From contig NC_088338.1 of assembly GCF_036884655.1 (NCBI RefSeq), forward strand, positions 1,856,001 through 1,920,000: a DNA stretch of 64,000 nucleotides. Direction: 5' to 3'. Position 1 is the first letter of the stretch; each line of letters starts with the position of its first letter. Both the position numbers and the translations under genes were made by a program. The notes beneath the pieces are model-generated. The model worked only from the letters and a program-made list of their open reading frames with translations, was not told the origin of the DNA and searched no databases. This DNA is from Musa acuminata AAA Group (lineage: Eukaryota; Streptophyta; Magnoliopsida; Zingiberales; Musaceae). Shown here piece by piece: positions 1 through 11,214 of the stretch.

Positions 1-239
1 ACATAAATTCTGAATCACGTAATATTTATTCGTAATATTCTTTTTTATCTTCACTATATAATTTTCAGTTGTCTTCAATACCAAAATTATTTAAAATTAT
101 GAGAGACTTTATAAATCATAGAGAAAAGATGATAAAAAAAAAGGAGAAGATGAGACACAAAAATAACTAAAAATTTGTACGTTCGAAAACGTCTCTCTAT
201 ACACATAGATTCTCTCTCTCTCCCCCTCTAATAAAGGAT

Positions 240-900
240 AATTTAAAGCTATTGGTGTGGTTTATATATTTGTAAAGAATTATTTGCTTTAGGTGATGGA
301 CGTCACCATATAGTTTTACCTTTTTGGAGCACATGAGCTTCAAAAAATACTTTTGAGGATAAAAGAGGCTTGACGAACTTATGAACTCTTAGTTCTCATA
401 ATATTTAACCAATGTGAGACTAAATGATTTTATCAGTGCTTCCTCCAATAGGGGAGCCAAGGGCTTATAGTCGAGGTGCACGGCCCGGGAGCGGGTTTGC
501 TCGTATAGGCTTCAGGCCCTCCATCTAGTGTCAATTTGATAAAGATATTTAGTCCAACATTTGTTGAAGAGTATGTGAATCAAGAGCTCATAAGTTTGTT
601 AAGTCTCTCATACCCTCAAAGGCGCCTTTTGGAGTTCACAAGCTCCGAAAGGCTAAAACTATACGGGTACGCCCATTGTCCAAAGTCGATAATTCATCGC
701 AAGTCTACGGATCGCACCAATAACCAACCGAATGATTAAATAATCCCTTATTAGATTAGTGCTAGAAGGAGGGTCTGAGGCTTGTACCTTGGTCAAACAA
801 ACTTATTCCTCAACCGTATACCACGGTTATGAGCCCTTAGCTCTTTAACAGGAGAGATCACCGATAAAATCATTTAAGGAGTATGAGAATCAAAGGCTCA
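240..900. repeat. Compound inverted-repeat (foldback) element, copy A
   Basis: The segment at about 265-430 recurs in reverse complement at about 530-700; for example gaattatttgctttaggtg reads back near 680 as part of a diverged arm, and the ttttggagc block near 330 reads back near 630. The spacer at 440-525 (gggagcc ... gccctcc) itself returns in reverse complement at 770-850. The region is therefore built of alternately oriented units rather than one simple hairpin. A short open frame here (536-739) is only a by-product: the matching frame in copy B differs by indels. Confidence 0.7.
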
Positions 901-1555
901 TAAGTTCTTTGAGTCTCGTTTATCTAGCCATGGCTAACACTTGAATCAGGTTAATAGTTTGTTGATTTTGAATTGAAATAGATTAGATTGTAATGGTTTA
1001 ATCTCGAACGCTCATCTAAATGATGAATCTATCTATTTCAATAACTTAATAAACGACTAGGCATTTTTGCTATATTAAAAAATAAAATAAAATAAACGAT
1101 TTTGATTCGAAACAAAATCGAAATTAAATTTCATGGATTCCTAAATCGAAACTAAAAAAAATAGAATTCAAACCCGATAGACTTGAAATCTTCGATTTCA
1201 AAATCAAAACCGTGAGTTCCATAATTACAACTAAAATCCTCGATTTAAGAACTAAAATTATTAATAATTCATCATACAAATCTTTTAACTTTTTCATAGA
1301 TATAAAGTTTGTGATTTATTTTATTTTTTAAGGATCATTATTTATATGAAACTCTGTTTTTGTTTTCCCATAATACATTGCCGCATAGCTTCCTCAAACA
1401 TGTGCAAATATACTTGTGAAACAACACTTGTGGGACGAATACAACAACTTCCATATTATTCTCCTCAAACTTGACGATCGCAAGTCAAGACTTGAGTTGC
1501 AACTCCAAACAAATGGCCACTGCTTGAAACCCAAACGACAAGTAAAACACACAAT

Positions 1556-1556
<1 letters not shown>

Positions 1557-1590
<34 letters not shown>

Positions 1591-1592
1591 GC

Positions 1593-1627
<35 letters not shown>

Positions 1628-1652
1628 TAGATAGATAAATAGATAGATAGAT
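1557..1652. repeat. GATA/GACA tetranucleotide microsatellite
   Basis: A run of GATA units (about 1557-1590), then GACA units (about 1591-1626), then more GATA units. It lies just beyond the stop codon of DC1 gene 1 in its probable 3' untranslated region. A matching tract follows DC1 gene 2. Confidence 0.95.
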
Positions 1653-1686
1653 CGACAGACACACACAGATTTAGGTCATAGTGAAG

Positions 1687-2008
1687 CTACCAACTTCGCC
1701 CTTGAACGCAGAGGGGGTGCGCGACGAAGCCGCAGGGACCGCACTCGTAGACCAAGCCGCTGGTCGCCTGGCAGCACACGCTGCACCAGCGGCCGCAGCC
1801 GCCAGACTGGGTCAGCGTCAGGCAGTGAGAGTGCATGGAGCAGCTGAGGCTCTGCGGACACTTGGCGCAGTTCTCGTGGAGGTCGAAGTCGCAGCGGTCG
1901 CACCGATAGCTAACCCCGTAGCCGGCGACGCCGCATCCGTTGCAGATGAAGCTTTGCTGGCAAGTGCGGGTCAAGATGCAGTTTGGGTGGGTGAAATGGG
2001 TTATCTTC

Positions 2009-2013
<5 letters not shown>
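1687..2013 (-). CDS. DC1-domain (C1-like, Cys/His-rich) protein, short form 1
   Basis: This is a 108-residue Cys/His protein of the plant DC1 family, which binds zinc; members are linked to stress and hormone responses, but no reaction is known. Seen: residues 6-53 form one DC1 unit (HFTHP, CNGC at 24-27, YRC at 36-38, CDFDLHENC at 41-49). Residues 61-102 form a second (HSH, CSVC at 77-80, VYEC, CGFVAHPLC). I chose the Met at 2013 because the upstream in-frame stretch is a translated CT repeat and the second copy starts at the same place. The protein ends right after the second domain (CVQGRSW). Many family members continue with a third domain, so this may be a shortened form; the same stop in the duplicate argues against a recent break. 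No intron is needed. Confidence 0.8.
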
Positions 2014-2067
<54 letters not shown>

Positions 2068-2120
2068 ATGTAGGCGACTTAGAGTGGGTTTTAGCTGCGA
2101 GGAGGGTGGGTGCATATATA
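2014..2120 (-). promoter_or_regulatory. GA-rich 5' leader and TATA box of DC1 gene 1
   Basis: Directly upstream of the ATG (minus strand) lies an uninterrupted GA/CT dinucleotide tract (2014-2064), then a TATATA at 2115-2120, about 100 bases upstream of the start. The same arrangement occurs in the duplicate gene with a shorter tract. GA tracts in plant leaders can bind BBR/BPC proteins; that role here is inference. Confidence 0.5.
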
Positions 2121-2600
2121 GAGAGAAGAAGGTGACAATGACGGGAACTTCTCCCAAGTTTCTTCGTCCGAACGCGAATCTCTTCAAACTCCTATAATGT
2201 ATTATTACCCACATACGTATTTATTTTGTTACACTAAACAAAGACGTTGAACGAGTGCATCACATGCACGCGAACACAACTAAAAGAACCATATTCGTAG
2301 TACCCACATACGTATTCGTTTTGTTACCCTAAACAAAGACCTTGAACGAGTCCATCACGAGAACACAGCTATACAACCATCTCATCTCAACATATGATTA
2401 GCTATATTTAAAGCCACACTAAACAACGACCTCATCCGAGTCCATCGCTACAACACACACAACCAGCTCATCTCAATTACTTCTTGTTCTTGTGGGAGAA
2501 GACGTGAACGAAGAGAAAGCTTGTATTGTGTTTATTAAGCTTAGTCGGCAAGGACGATCTACTGGGATGTATAAAGAAAGACTAAAAGTCAATGATCGAC

Positions 2601-3389
2601 TATCATTTTTTTCGTTGCTTGAGAAAAAATTAATGAATAATTTAATAGGTTTAACCTCAAATTCTAAAAGAACATTTTGATGGGAACAAATTTGACCGGA
2701 TTTCGATTAGTCCACTTGAATTTGATCCAAGTCTAGTGAGATTGAGAAAAATATGAATATAGATGGAGTTGATACGAGTCCTGCATGTCTTAATATCACC
2801 GAAATCAAACGAAAGAGTGGAAAGAAAAGAGGAAACTTTCCAAGAATTAAACCCATCATTCCAATCAACCTTCTTTTTCTTTCTCTTTCAAATTGCTTCT
2901 AAAAGAACCTCTTTCTCACTAAAGGAAACATAACTAGTAAATGAGTAACAACAAATGCCACGCATCGTCTCCCTGTCGCCTTCTAAAGCTACTTATGTTG
3001 TTTAGATTCCTTCTTATGTCGCTTTCTAGAAGCTCCTATCTGACTATTCTTACCTTTCTCATAAGTCACTTTCGATAAGCTATGATCTGACTTCTTAGCT
3101 TTCTCATAATTATGATAATATTTAAGTTTTTGTAAGATTTTATTAGTTTATAAATTTGTAATATACAGAAATATTAACATATGGGGAGAGAGTATTTATA
3201 TGATTAACAATATTAATTATTTATGTTATAAAAGAATAAATTTTTACACATAAAATATTGATAAATTTTTATCATAAAATATTTGATTGATAACGATAAA
3301 CTAAATCAACTTATTAAAGATTAAAAATTTGAAACGTCGTATAATAAATATCAATTCAAGAACAAGATAACTCAGTATTCAGAACCTTG
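2601..3389. other. AT-rich spacer between the duplicated blocks
   Basis: No gene seen. It contains a short imperfect repeat of a cttctcataa-type motif near 3040-3110 and otherwise AT-rich sequence. Confidence 0.6.
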
Positions 3390-3544
3390 ATTTTATTTTA
3401 TCTTCAATATATAATTTTCAGTTGTCTTTTATACCAAAATTATTTAAAATTATGATAGACTTTATAAATAATAGAGAAAAGATGATAAAAGGAGAAGATA
3501 AGACCAAAAAAAAAAAAAAAACTAAAAATTTCTATGATCGAAAA

Positions 3545-4350
3545 CCTAGATTGGTCTCCCCATCGGCGTATGGCCTATAGGTTTAGGCGAAATTATTTGC
3601 TTTGGGGAACGGGTGTATGCACATGAGCTTCAAAAAGTACCTTTAAAGGTAAAAGAAGCTACGGATTTATAAGTCATTGGATCCCATATTCTTAAACCAA
3701 TGTGAGATTAAATAGTTTTATCATTGCCCCCTCTTGTAGGGGAGCCAAATACTTATAGCCAAAGTGCACGACGCAAGAGCAGGTTTGCTCGACTGAAATA
3801 TAAGCCTCGAGCCCTCATTTTAGTGCCAATATGATAAGATTATTTAGTCCAACATTGATTGAGAAGTATGGAAATGTAGGGTTTATAAGTATGTTGGGCC
3901 TTCAATACTCTCAAAGGCACCTTGAGTTCACGAGCTCCGAAAGGACAAAACAATATGGGTATGTCCATCACCTAAAACGGATAATTCTTCGTGAGTCTAC
4001 GAACCGCACCAATGACCAAACAACCAAATAGTCCTTTATCAAATTGACACTAGAAGGAGGGCCCCAAGGCTTGCAGCTCAATCGAATAAACTTGCTTCCG
4101 AGCCGTGCACGTTGGTTATGAGCCCTTAACTCCCTTATGGGAGAGAGCACTAATAAGACTCTTTAGTCCCACATTGATTAAGGAGTATGGGAATAAAGGA
4201 TTCATAAGTTTATCGAGTCTCTTGTACCCTTAAAAGTATTTTTTAGAGCTCACAAGTTTGGTAAAATCGTATAGATACATCCATCGTCTAAAGTGAATAA
4301 TTCTTCATGAGCCTAACTAATAATCGATCGATGAAATGATCCTTTATTAA
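3545..4350. repeat. Compound inverted-repeat (foldback) element, copy B
   Basis: Equivalent of 240-900, with the same alternating units: a left arm at 3585-3720, a spacer with cgagccctc at about 3730-3830, an inverted arm at 3840-3990, an inverted spacer at 4050-4130, and one further arm-like unit at 4160-4300. The arms are better preserved than in copy A (cacattgattaaggagtat and relatives). No transposase is visible. I cannot assign a superfamily. Confidence 0.7.
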
Positions 4351-5680
4351 TATTAACATCTCTTTAAACCGAACGTACTAGTACTTTTAATTTTACTATA
4401 ACTTTTAAATATCAAACCACAAAATATAATTTAATATTTCAACTTTTTTTTTTTCATGTAATGTTCATCTTGAATGAAGTACAAGCATGAATCCATATCT
4501 TTCCAACTGTCCCTCTATAAACAGCCAAGTCGTTCATCTTAAATAGCCTTCCTTATCATGATTCTTTCGAAACCATCGGTCACATCCTTCGAATCACCAA
4601 CCCAATCTAAATGATATGAACAATTATAAAAAGTTGTGTTGATGTCACCTTATCCTTCTACTCGAACTATTTTAAGAGAGGAAGAACGTTCAAGTGGCAA
4701 TAAAAAATAATTTGAAAGCGTGTTTGTTAACTTATTGGATGTGACGTAACGTGGAAAGACGAAATGACCGGAGGTTTCATGATCCACAGTCTTAACCATT
4801 AAGAAGCAAGTGATGAAATCCAGAGTCATTCATCATGTTGAATCAATAATTAGTCGATGCAAGTTGGTACCACATTCATGTTAAGATTGAAGTGTGTGCC
4901 ATGGTTTTGTAAACCCATCAAACTAGTAAACCAAAGAGGCAAATGCTTCATAAGCAAGAAGATATGGCCGATTCAAACAAAGCATATCTTTATTCTCTTC
5001 TTTATTTTGTGAAAGCTTGATGAAACAAGAGAAATAACACTAACACTTTTGCATCATTAATTTTGCCATATGTCTGCAATAGCGGAGATAGTATGGTTTG
5101 TCTTTAATAACTATTTCGTTAAAAAGAAAGAGTAAGGTGTAATCTCATACTAGTAAGACTTAAAAAAGTCAAATAATATATATCGGGTTTTGTTAATCAC
5201 TTAACTAATAAGCTCAAGTCTTTGGATGTGTGATCAGATGTATATTAACTCTAACCCATTTGAATTAGAATCTTTATCATCTTAAATTTTGAGCATATGA
5301 GCATAGTATCGAAAACAATGTTTCTAATCGCAGTTTGATAGAGTAAGCAGCTGATTGAGTCAGTGCAAGAATAGGAAAGATTAAAAATAATTCTTGTTTA
5401 AAATAAAAAATAAAAGAAAATATTATATTTTGGGTTGACTTATTTCCAATCTAATCTATGTTGACCTTAACCATTTTAAGACTTATCAACATATTTCATA
5501 TTAAAATTTTCACCAAAGCTCTATCCATGGTTTACAAGGCATTTTAATTATGTCTATTTTTATATTGTTTAACCATTGATCGATAGTCATAAGTGCTCAT
5601 GAATTGAAATAATTGGCGTGATAAACGAAAGGGTTGACATGGATATGTATTGAAATAACCATCGTTGACTTTTAATGTAA
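4351..5680. other. Extra DNA present only in duplication copy B
   Basis: No gene or RNA recognised. There are no long open frames, no recognisable transposase and no obvious terminal repeats. Copy A lacks this stretch: its inverted-repeat element is followed almost at once by the shared sequence that resumes here near 5683. Confidence 0.6.
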
Positions 5681-6473
5681 GTCTATCTAGCCATGGCTAA
5701 CACTAGACCCAATCAGAACAAGGTTAATAGTCCGATGGTTTTGAATCGAAATAGACTACATTCTACCGATTTGATTTGGAACCAATTCAAAAATAAAAAT
5801 GATGAATCCATCCTTTTCAATAACTTGATAAATGGCTAATCATCAGTGTATTTTTGATAATTAAAAAATAAAATAAAAATAAAGAAACCGAAATTAAATT
5901 CATAGATTCCTAAATTGAAACTAAAATTAAATAGAATTCAAACTTGATCGATTTGAAATCTTCGATTTCAAAATCAAAACTATGAGTTCCATAATCAAAA
6001 CCAAGAATTACGATGACTCGACGATCAATCAATATCAAGGAAAAGAGTCAATCTATATCAAGAATTACTTTGGTGATTAGTTAATTAAAGAATAAATAAA
6101 TATCCTTAACAGAAGAAGGAAAAGTCTTATGCTGTGGAAGAAATATGTGCCGAGTGCATAAGTAAAATATGTATCTTTAGAACGTACAAGAGAGTTTAGA
6201 CTCGGTTTGTGTTAATTCATCATATAAATCTTTTAACTTTTTCATGGAAATAAAGTTTTATGGTTTATTTTATGTTTTATAGGATCATTATTTATGTGAA
6301 ATTCTTTTTTTGTTTTTGTTTTTGTTTTCCCCATAATACATTGCAGCATAGCTTCCTCAAACATGTGCAAATATACTTATGAAACAACACTTGTGGGACG
6401 AATACAACAACTTCCATATCATTCTCCTCAAACTTGACGATTGAAACCCAAACGACAAGTAAAACACATATTT

Positions 6474-6527
6474 AGACAGATAGACAGACAGACAGATAGA
6501 TTGATAGATAGATAGATAGATAGATAG

Positions 6528-6567
<40 letters not shown>

Positions 6568-6582
6568 GGATAGATAGATAGA
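6474..6582. repeat. GATA/GACA tetranucleotide microsatellite, second copy
   Basis: Downstream of DC1 gene 2. GACA units come first and a longer GATA run follows, so the composition differs from the tract after gene 1 while the position is the same. Confidence 0.95.
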
Positions 6583-6613
6583 AAGACACACACAGATTTA
6601 GGTCATAGTAAAG

Positions 6614-6940
6614 CTACCAACGTCGCCCTTGAACGCAGAGGGGGTGCACGACGAAGCCGCAGGGACCGCACTGGTAGACCAAGCGGCTGGTCGCCTGGCA
6701 GCACACGCTGCACCGGCGGCCACAGCCGCCAGACTGGGTCAGCGTCAGGCAGTGCGAGTGCATGGAGCAGCTGACGCTCTGCGGACACCTGGCGCAGTAC
6801 TCGTGGAGGTCGAAGTCGCAGCTGTTGCACCGGTAGCTAACCCCGTAGCCGGCGACGCCGCATCCGTTGCAGATGAAGCTTTGCTGGCAAGTGCGGGTCA
6901 AGTAGCAGCTTGGGTGGGTGAAATGGCGTATCCTCGTCAT
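6614..6940 (-). CDS. DC1-domain (C1-like, Cys/His-rich) protein, short form 2
   Basis: Tandem duplicate of the gene at 1687-2013: the same 108-residue length, the same start context and the same stop (ends CVQGRRW). Both zinc-binding units keep all Cys and His positions: HFTHP at 6-10, CNGC at 24-27, CDFDLHEYC at 41-49, CSVC at 77-80, CGFVVHPLC at 94-102. Differences from copy 1 are mostly conservative outside the zinc ligands (for example CNSC for CDRC and FVVHP for FVAHP). This pattern fits selection on the protein, although no rate was computed. Function and partners are unknown. Confidence 0.8.
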   Translation of the reverse strand: MTRIRHFTHPSCYLTRTCQQSFICNGCGVAGYGVSYRCNSCDFDLHEYCARCPQSVSCSMHSHCLTLTQSGGCGRRCSVCCQATSRLVYQCGPCGFVVHPLCVQGRRW

Positions 6941-6971
<31 letters not shown>

Positions 6972-7027
6972 GTGATATAGGCGACTTAGAGTGGGGTTTA
7001 GCTGCGATGAGGGTGGGTGCATATATA
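6941..7027 (-). promoter_or_regulatory. GA-rich 5' leader and TATA box of DC1 gene 2
   Basis: CT/GA tract (6941-6971, shorter than in copy 1) and TATATA at 7022-7027, in the same order and spacing class as copy 1. The two copies are alike through about 7130, so the core promoter was duplicated with the gene. Confidence 0.5.
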
Positions 7028-7560
7028 GAGAGAGAAGAAGGTGAGAAGGACGGGAACTTCTCCCAAATCTCCTGCCTAGTATTTCCTGCTTCGTCCTGAC
7101 GCCAATCTCTTCAAATTCCTATAATGTATTATTACCCACGAACGTATTTGTTTTGTTACACTAAACAAAGACGTTGAATGAGTCCATCATGAGAACACAA
7201 CCAAAGAACCATATTCGTACCCACACACATATTCTTTTTGTTACACTAAACAAAGACGTTGATCGAGTCCATCACGATAACACAGCTAAAGAAACATCTC
7301 ATTCCAACTACTATTGATTCCCACATATGACTTGCCATTTTCTAAGTTACACTAAACAACGACCTCAACCAAATCCATCGCTGGATCACAAAGAACCAGC
7401 TCATCTAAACTACAATTGATTCCAGCCCTGGAATTCCCACAAAGGTTGCTTGTTCTTGTGGCAGAAGACTTGTCCGAAGGGAACGCTTGTATTGTGCTTA
7501 TCCCAGTCGGCGAGGACGATCATGAGGGATGGAAAAAGACTAAAAGTCAATGACTCCACG

Positions 7561-8150
7561 TGGCAAAGGCTACTTGTTGTCAGATAAGACTTGTATTGTG
7601 CCTATCTTATGATTTTAATTATACCATTGATTATGACATAGCTTTTATGTATAATATGAGCTTTGTGGAATATGACTTCGCCCTCAAAATCTCGATCAGA
7701 AGAATGATAATTATTGTTGCAAGCTGAAGGACTAATCATCGTCAAAGGTCTTCTTAAAGTTTATTCCCTTGGGCTCCAAAATAAACGTAAATTATGTCAA
7801 CAGTTCAAACTTGGTATCTTTTGCCTTAGATCATTATTCTTGCACATCCATGACCTAATTAGGAAGGAAGGCCAAATAGTTAAATTCTTTCATATCAAAA
7901 AATATAGGACATGCGATTTGAACATGTTATCGATCGATTATTTATTACTATAAATATTTTTTATTGAGTAAAGGTTTTATTTGTTTTTAAAAAAAGATGA
8001 ATCATTAATTATATTTGCTCCAAAGTCATAATAGCTTTCTACATCAATATGTGTATTAATTTCTTATTTCATGCATACTTTAGCAATTAATTTTTTTTCC
8101 CTCTCGTTGATTTTGTTGTATTTATCACATCCTATACATTTACGTAATAA
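7561..8150. other. Intergenic, AT-rich
   Basis: No supported gene. An open frame at 7714-7953 has no recognisable domain and AT-rich composition typical of intergenic DNA here. Confidence 0.5.
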
Positions 8151-8159
8151 CTGCGTCAT

Positions 8160-8440
8160 ATGAGAAGACCGTTTTATCCGATATAACGGCCGCTATGCTC
8201 GGAGCACAAAAACTGTTACAGGCCAAGTAACGGCGCTCCTTTTATCCATTGCGTGAATCGTCGTTCATCCCAATTTGCACCTAAAATCAAGGTTTAGGTT
8301 GTTGTGGCGGCCGTGGATTGGAACCCTACGCATCTTCTTCCTCATCATCGATCCTTCCCCATTTCTCATCTCCGCCTTTGAGCTGAATTCTTTTCTTTTG
8401 CTTTCTCGTTTTATCTTGTTTATTTCCTCGGGGTTTTTGA
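8160..8440 (+). promoter_or_regulatory. GC-rich, leader-like stretch of an unidentified transcription unit
   Basis: A sharp rise in CG dinucleotides (ataacggccgc, gtaacggcgctcc) is followed by a long pyrimidine-rich run with many ttc and ctc words. This looks like a plant promoter plus 5' leader reading rightward. No open frame with a recognisable protein follows; the next 2 kb are a tandem duplication. It could start a noncoding RNA, an exon leading into a long intron, or be a dead remnant. Confidence 0.25.
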
Positions 8441-9475
8441 TCTCTTTATTCTCTTCGTGATTCGTAGTTGGGTCTCCTTTGGTAGTGCGATCCGACTGTT
8501 CGTCGTATTGAATGATCTGCAGGATGGTGTGTATCGGTGTTATGTTAGTGCTTCCATGCATTTCTTGCCGAAAGTGTTTCCTGCTAAAGCAATCTTGCGG
8601 AAAATGGGCAGTTGGGATGAACCCTAACCATCCACTGGTTGTCTCGACAATCATTTTCCTCACATTTCTATCAAAAGTCTGCATCCTCATCGACTCGGTT
8701 TTTCTTTTCGTTTTTGGCTCTGCATGCTAAGAAATGTCTGATACCAGTTGTCGCTGATTTGAGTTGAATTTGTGCGAGTCATATGGCAAAGCCATGTCTG
8801 CCCGCAAGGATCAGTACAAGTTGCAACCCATTGCTGGGTTGTGCGGGTCTGCAAGACAGAAAACAGTTAGTGATGGCAAAATGCTGTCATTGCAATGCAG
8901 AGACTCGTAATGAGCCGAACAAGCAAAGAAAATCAACAACTTTGTTGGCACAAAAGAGATATTTTTCACATAGGGGTTCGTTGAGATGATTGTTGGGATG
9001 GTATAGATTAGTCTCTAATTTGCTGTTGTTATGGTTTTGTTGTTTTGACAATTCATCGTCAAAAGGAAAAAGAGAAACAACTCGAGACATTTTCATTCTT
9101 ATATAACATGATATCTAGATTCTAACAAAGAAGTGCACTAGATACTAGCAATGGATGCACAATGCACCATTGAGTGAGATCAAATGGTCAACATGTTCAA
9201 CCATCCTAGTAAAATAATAGGAGCTGTTACAAAGATGGGTTACTGCTCTTCTAAAGTGAGAATGGAGCTCTGTAGCTTTAACAATATTCTGATGCTACTA
9301 TGCAGGACATGTATCGGCACATTGCTGTTATGATGTGCTAGTGTTGCTGAGTGTTCCTGCTATAGTAATTGTAAAGGAGAATAGACAATTGGGTTCAACT
9401 ACTCCAATGGGAACGTTTAGTACCATTTTTCTTTTCATTGGTTTGTCATTGGTTATAGAGTAATTAAAAGCACAT
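8437..9475. repeat. ~1 kb tandem duplication, unit 1
   Basis: Collinear with 9523-10462. Best conserved parts: the ctctttattctc block, the tgatctgcag block, an ~80-base stretch from tgtttcctgctaaagcaatc to cgacaatcatttt (8571-8655), and most of 8970-9470. There are many indels, so neither copy preserves a shared reading frame; this argues against a protein-coding gene. Confidence 0.85.
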
Positions 9476-9522
9476 TAAGGTTTGAGGCTTTCATAAAGGG
9501 GTGGCACTTTATCAACCATGTT

Positions 9523-10462
9523 TATGATCTCTTTATTCTCTTGGTGAGACGTCAGTTGGGTTTCCTTTGGATGTATGATCCCAGTGTTTGATTTATTGAA
9601 TGATCTGCAGGATTGGTGTCGTGTTGATGAAACCATGCATGTCTTGCTGAAAATGTTTCCTGCTAAAGCAATCATGTGGAAAATGGGCAGTTGGAATGAA
9701 CCCTAATCATCCACTAGGTATCTCGACAATCATTTTCGTTGGTTCATTTTTTCCTTTTTGGCTCTGCATGCTTGGTAATCTTCTGATACCTGTTGTCACT
9801 GGAGTTAGGTTGAATTTGCCCCAGAGTCATATGGGAAACCGATGTCTGCTTGCAAGAATTGGTGCAAGTTGCAACCTCTTGCTAGCTTGTGCAGATCTGC
9901 AAGAAGAAAACAGGTTGTGATGGCAAAATGTCCCATTGCAACTTTGTTAGCACAAAAGAGATGATTTTCATGCAGGTGTTCATTGAGATGATTTTTGGGA
10001 TAGTAAAGATTAGTCTTTAATTTGTTCTAGTTATGGTTTTGTTGTTTTGGCCATACATTGTCATAGAAAATAGAAAACAAATTGAAACATTTTTATTTCT
10101 TTTATAGCACGGTATCTAGACTCTAACAAAGAAGGGCCATAAATTGTTGCACAAAGCACTATTAAGAGGGATCAAACCCATGACATGTTCAACTGTCCTA
10201 GTAAACGAATAGCTGCTGTTACAAAGAAGGGTTACTGCCCTTCTGAAGTGACATTGGAACTCAGTAACCTAACCAATATTCTGATGCTACTGCCCTGGAC
10301 ATATATCGGCACACTGCTGTGATAATGTGCTACTGTCGCCAAGTGCTTCTGCCATAGGAATAATGAAGGAGAATGGGCAATTGGGTTCAGCTATTCCAAT
10401 GGGAAACCTTGTTGCCATTTTGTTTTACATTATTTTGTCATTAGGTACAGAGTAATCACAGC
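9523..10462. repeat. ~1 kb tandem duplication, unit 2
   Basis: Second unit, offset about 1.0-1.09 kb from unit 1. A ~60-base submotif (ttcctgct ... gggcaattgggtt) occurs twice per unit, near 8576, 9352, 9655 and 10345, showing an older internal duplication before the larger one. Confidence 0.85.
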
Positions 10463-11214
10463 AAGCACCATATAATGCTATGATTATATGTTTTTGATAA
10501 AAGTCATCAGATGGACTGGGGGGCAAATTATCATCCACTTTATAGATGAGATGTTGTTTCATTGCTCCCCTCTAGTTTTTTAATTATTTTCACTTTCCAT
10601 CTGCATTTGATTGGTTTACTTGTGCTTGATGTTTCATTCTGTTTTTTTTCTTTATTTTGTTTATATTTGCTCTATTTTAATTATGCCTTTTCTTTTTCTT
10701 AGTTTTTGTTGTTATATTATTGTTATTATGCTTTTTTTGTTTTTGTCATTGCATTGGCAGTAGTCTCTTCTTTCTTCCAACATGTTCATGTTCATACATT
10801 TTCCACATAGTGGGATGCTCTACCATTTGAGCTATAAATCAAAACTGTCATCTAAATTGCTTTCGTTTATCAAATACTATGCCAGTAATGTTTTACAATT
10901 TAATTTTAGTTTTTATATTCTTATTTATTGTCATCCATAAGCTTCTTGGTCAAAAGAGGTGGCCCCTGCCCCTTTGCCTCTTGTCTTGTGCCTAGGCTCG
11001 GCTCCAAGAATGAATAGTGAAGAAACCAGACTAAAATGGTAATAAATAAACATCTCTGGAGTGTCTGTTTTGTTTTATGTAGATGTCATAAATGATTTTG
11101 TGTTTCTTGTATTTTTTTTAATGAAAAAGGTGACTATTCATTGAGTATAATAAGCAGAGACATGATTGGAGGAATCAAAATAGCAATGGGATGCAACATT
11201 ATCCCAGGAGTGGG
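10463..11214. other. AT-rich spacer with a tRNA-like half sequence
   Basis: No gene seen. On the minus strand at about 10805-10850 the sequence tagctcaaatggtagagc resembles a tRNA 5' half with an A-box (D-arm region), but no matching 3' half follows. It could be a SINE head or a broken tRNA copy. Confidence 0.35.

Larger units (their letters stand above)
43..2600. repeat. Segmental tandem duplication, copy A
   Basis: This block matches 3390-7560 in the same orientation and order: a shared left flank (ttcagttgtctt motif), a compound inverted-repeat element, a shared AT-rich stretch after the tctagccatggc motif, a GATA/GACA microsatellite, a DC1 gene with its promoter, and a shared right flank rich in ctaaaagtcaatga. 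Copy A is about 1.6 kb shorter, because copy B holds extra DNA at about 4220-5680 and 6000-6200. Ends were placed by eye and may be off by tens of bases. Confidence 0.85.
3390..7560. repeat. Segmental tandem duplication, copy B
   Basis: Partner of 43-2600. It carries the second DC1 gene (6614-6940), the second microsatellite and the second inverted-repeat element. Two stretches have no counterpart in copy A: about 4220-5680 and about 6000-6200. They are either insertions here or deletions in copy A; I see no clear terminal repeats that would settle which. Confidence 0.85.

Noticed and set aside
536..739. Open frame whose translation resembles that of 3831-4031
   Set aside because: Both lie in the arm of the compound inverted-repeat element. 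The nucleotide similarity extends beyond the frames and includes indels, so it is a repeat, not a gene family.
1687..2214. Longer DC1 frame starting 201 bases upstream of the chosen Met
   Set aside because: The extension translates a CT/GA microsatellite and crosses the TATA box; the duplicate copy has no equivalent extension.
8265..8690. 141-codon minus-strand frame in the GC-rich stretch
   Set aside because: Low-complexity Lys/Arg/Glu translation opposite a pyrimidine-rich leader-like sequence, with no domain and no conservation in the duplicated unit.
8500..10460. Possible tandem C/D-box small nucleolar RNAs
   Set aside because: Some TGATG and CTGA words occur, but their spacing is wrong and they are not conserved between the two units.
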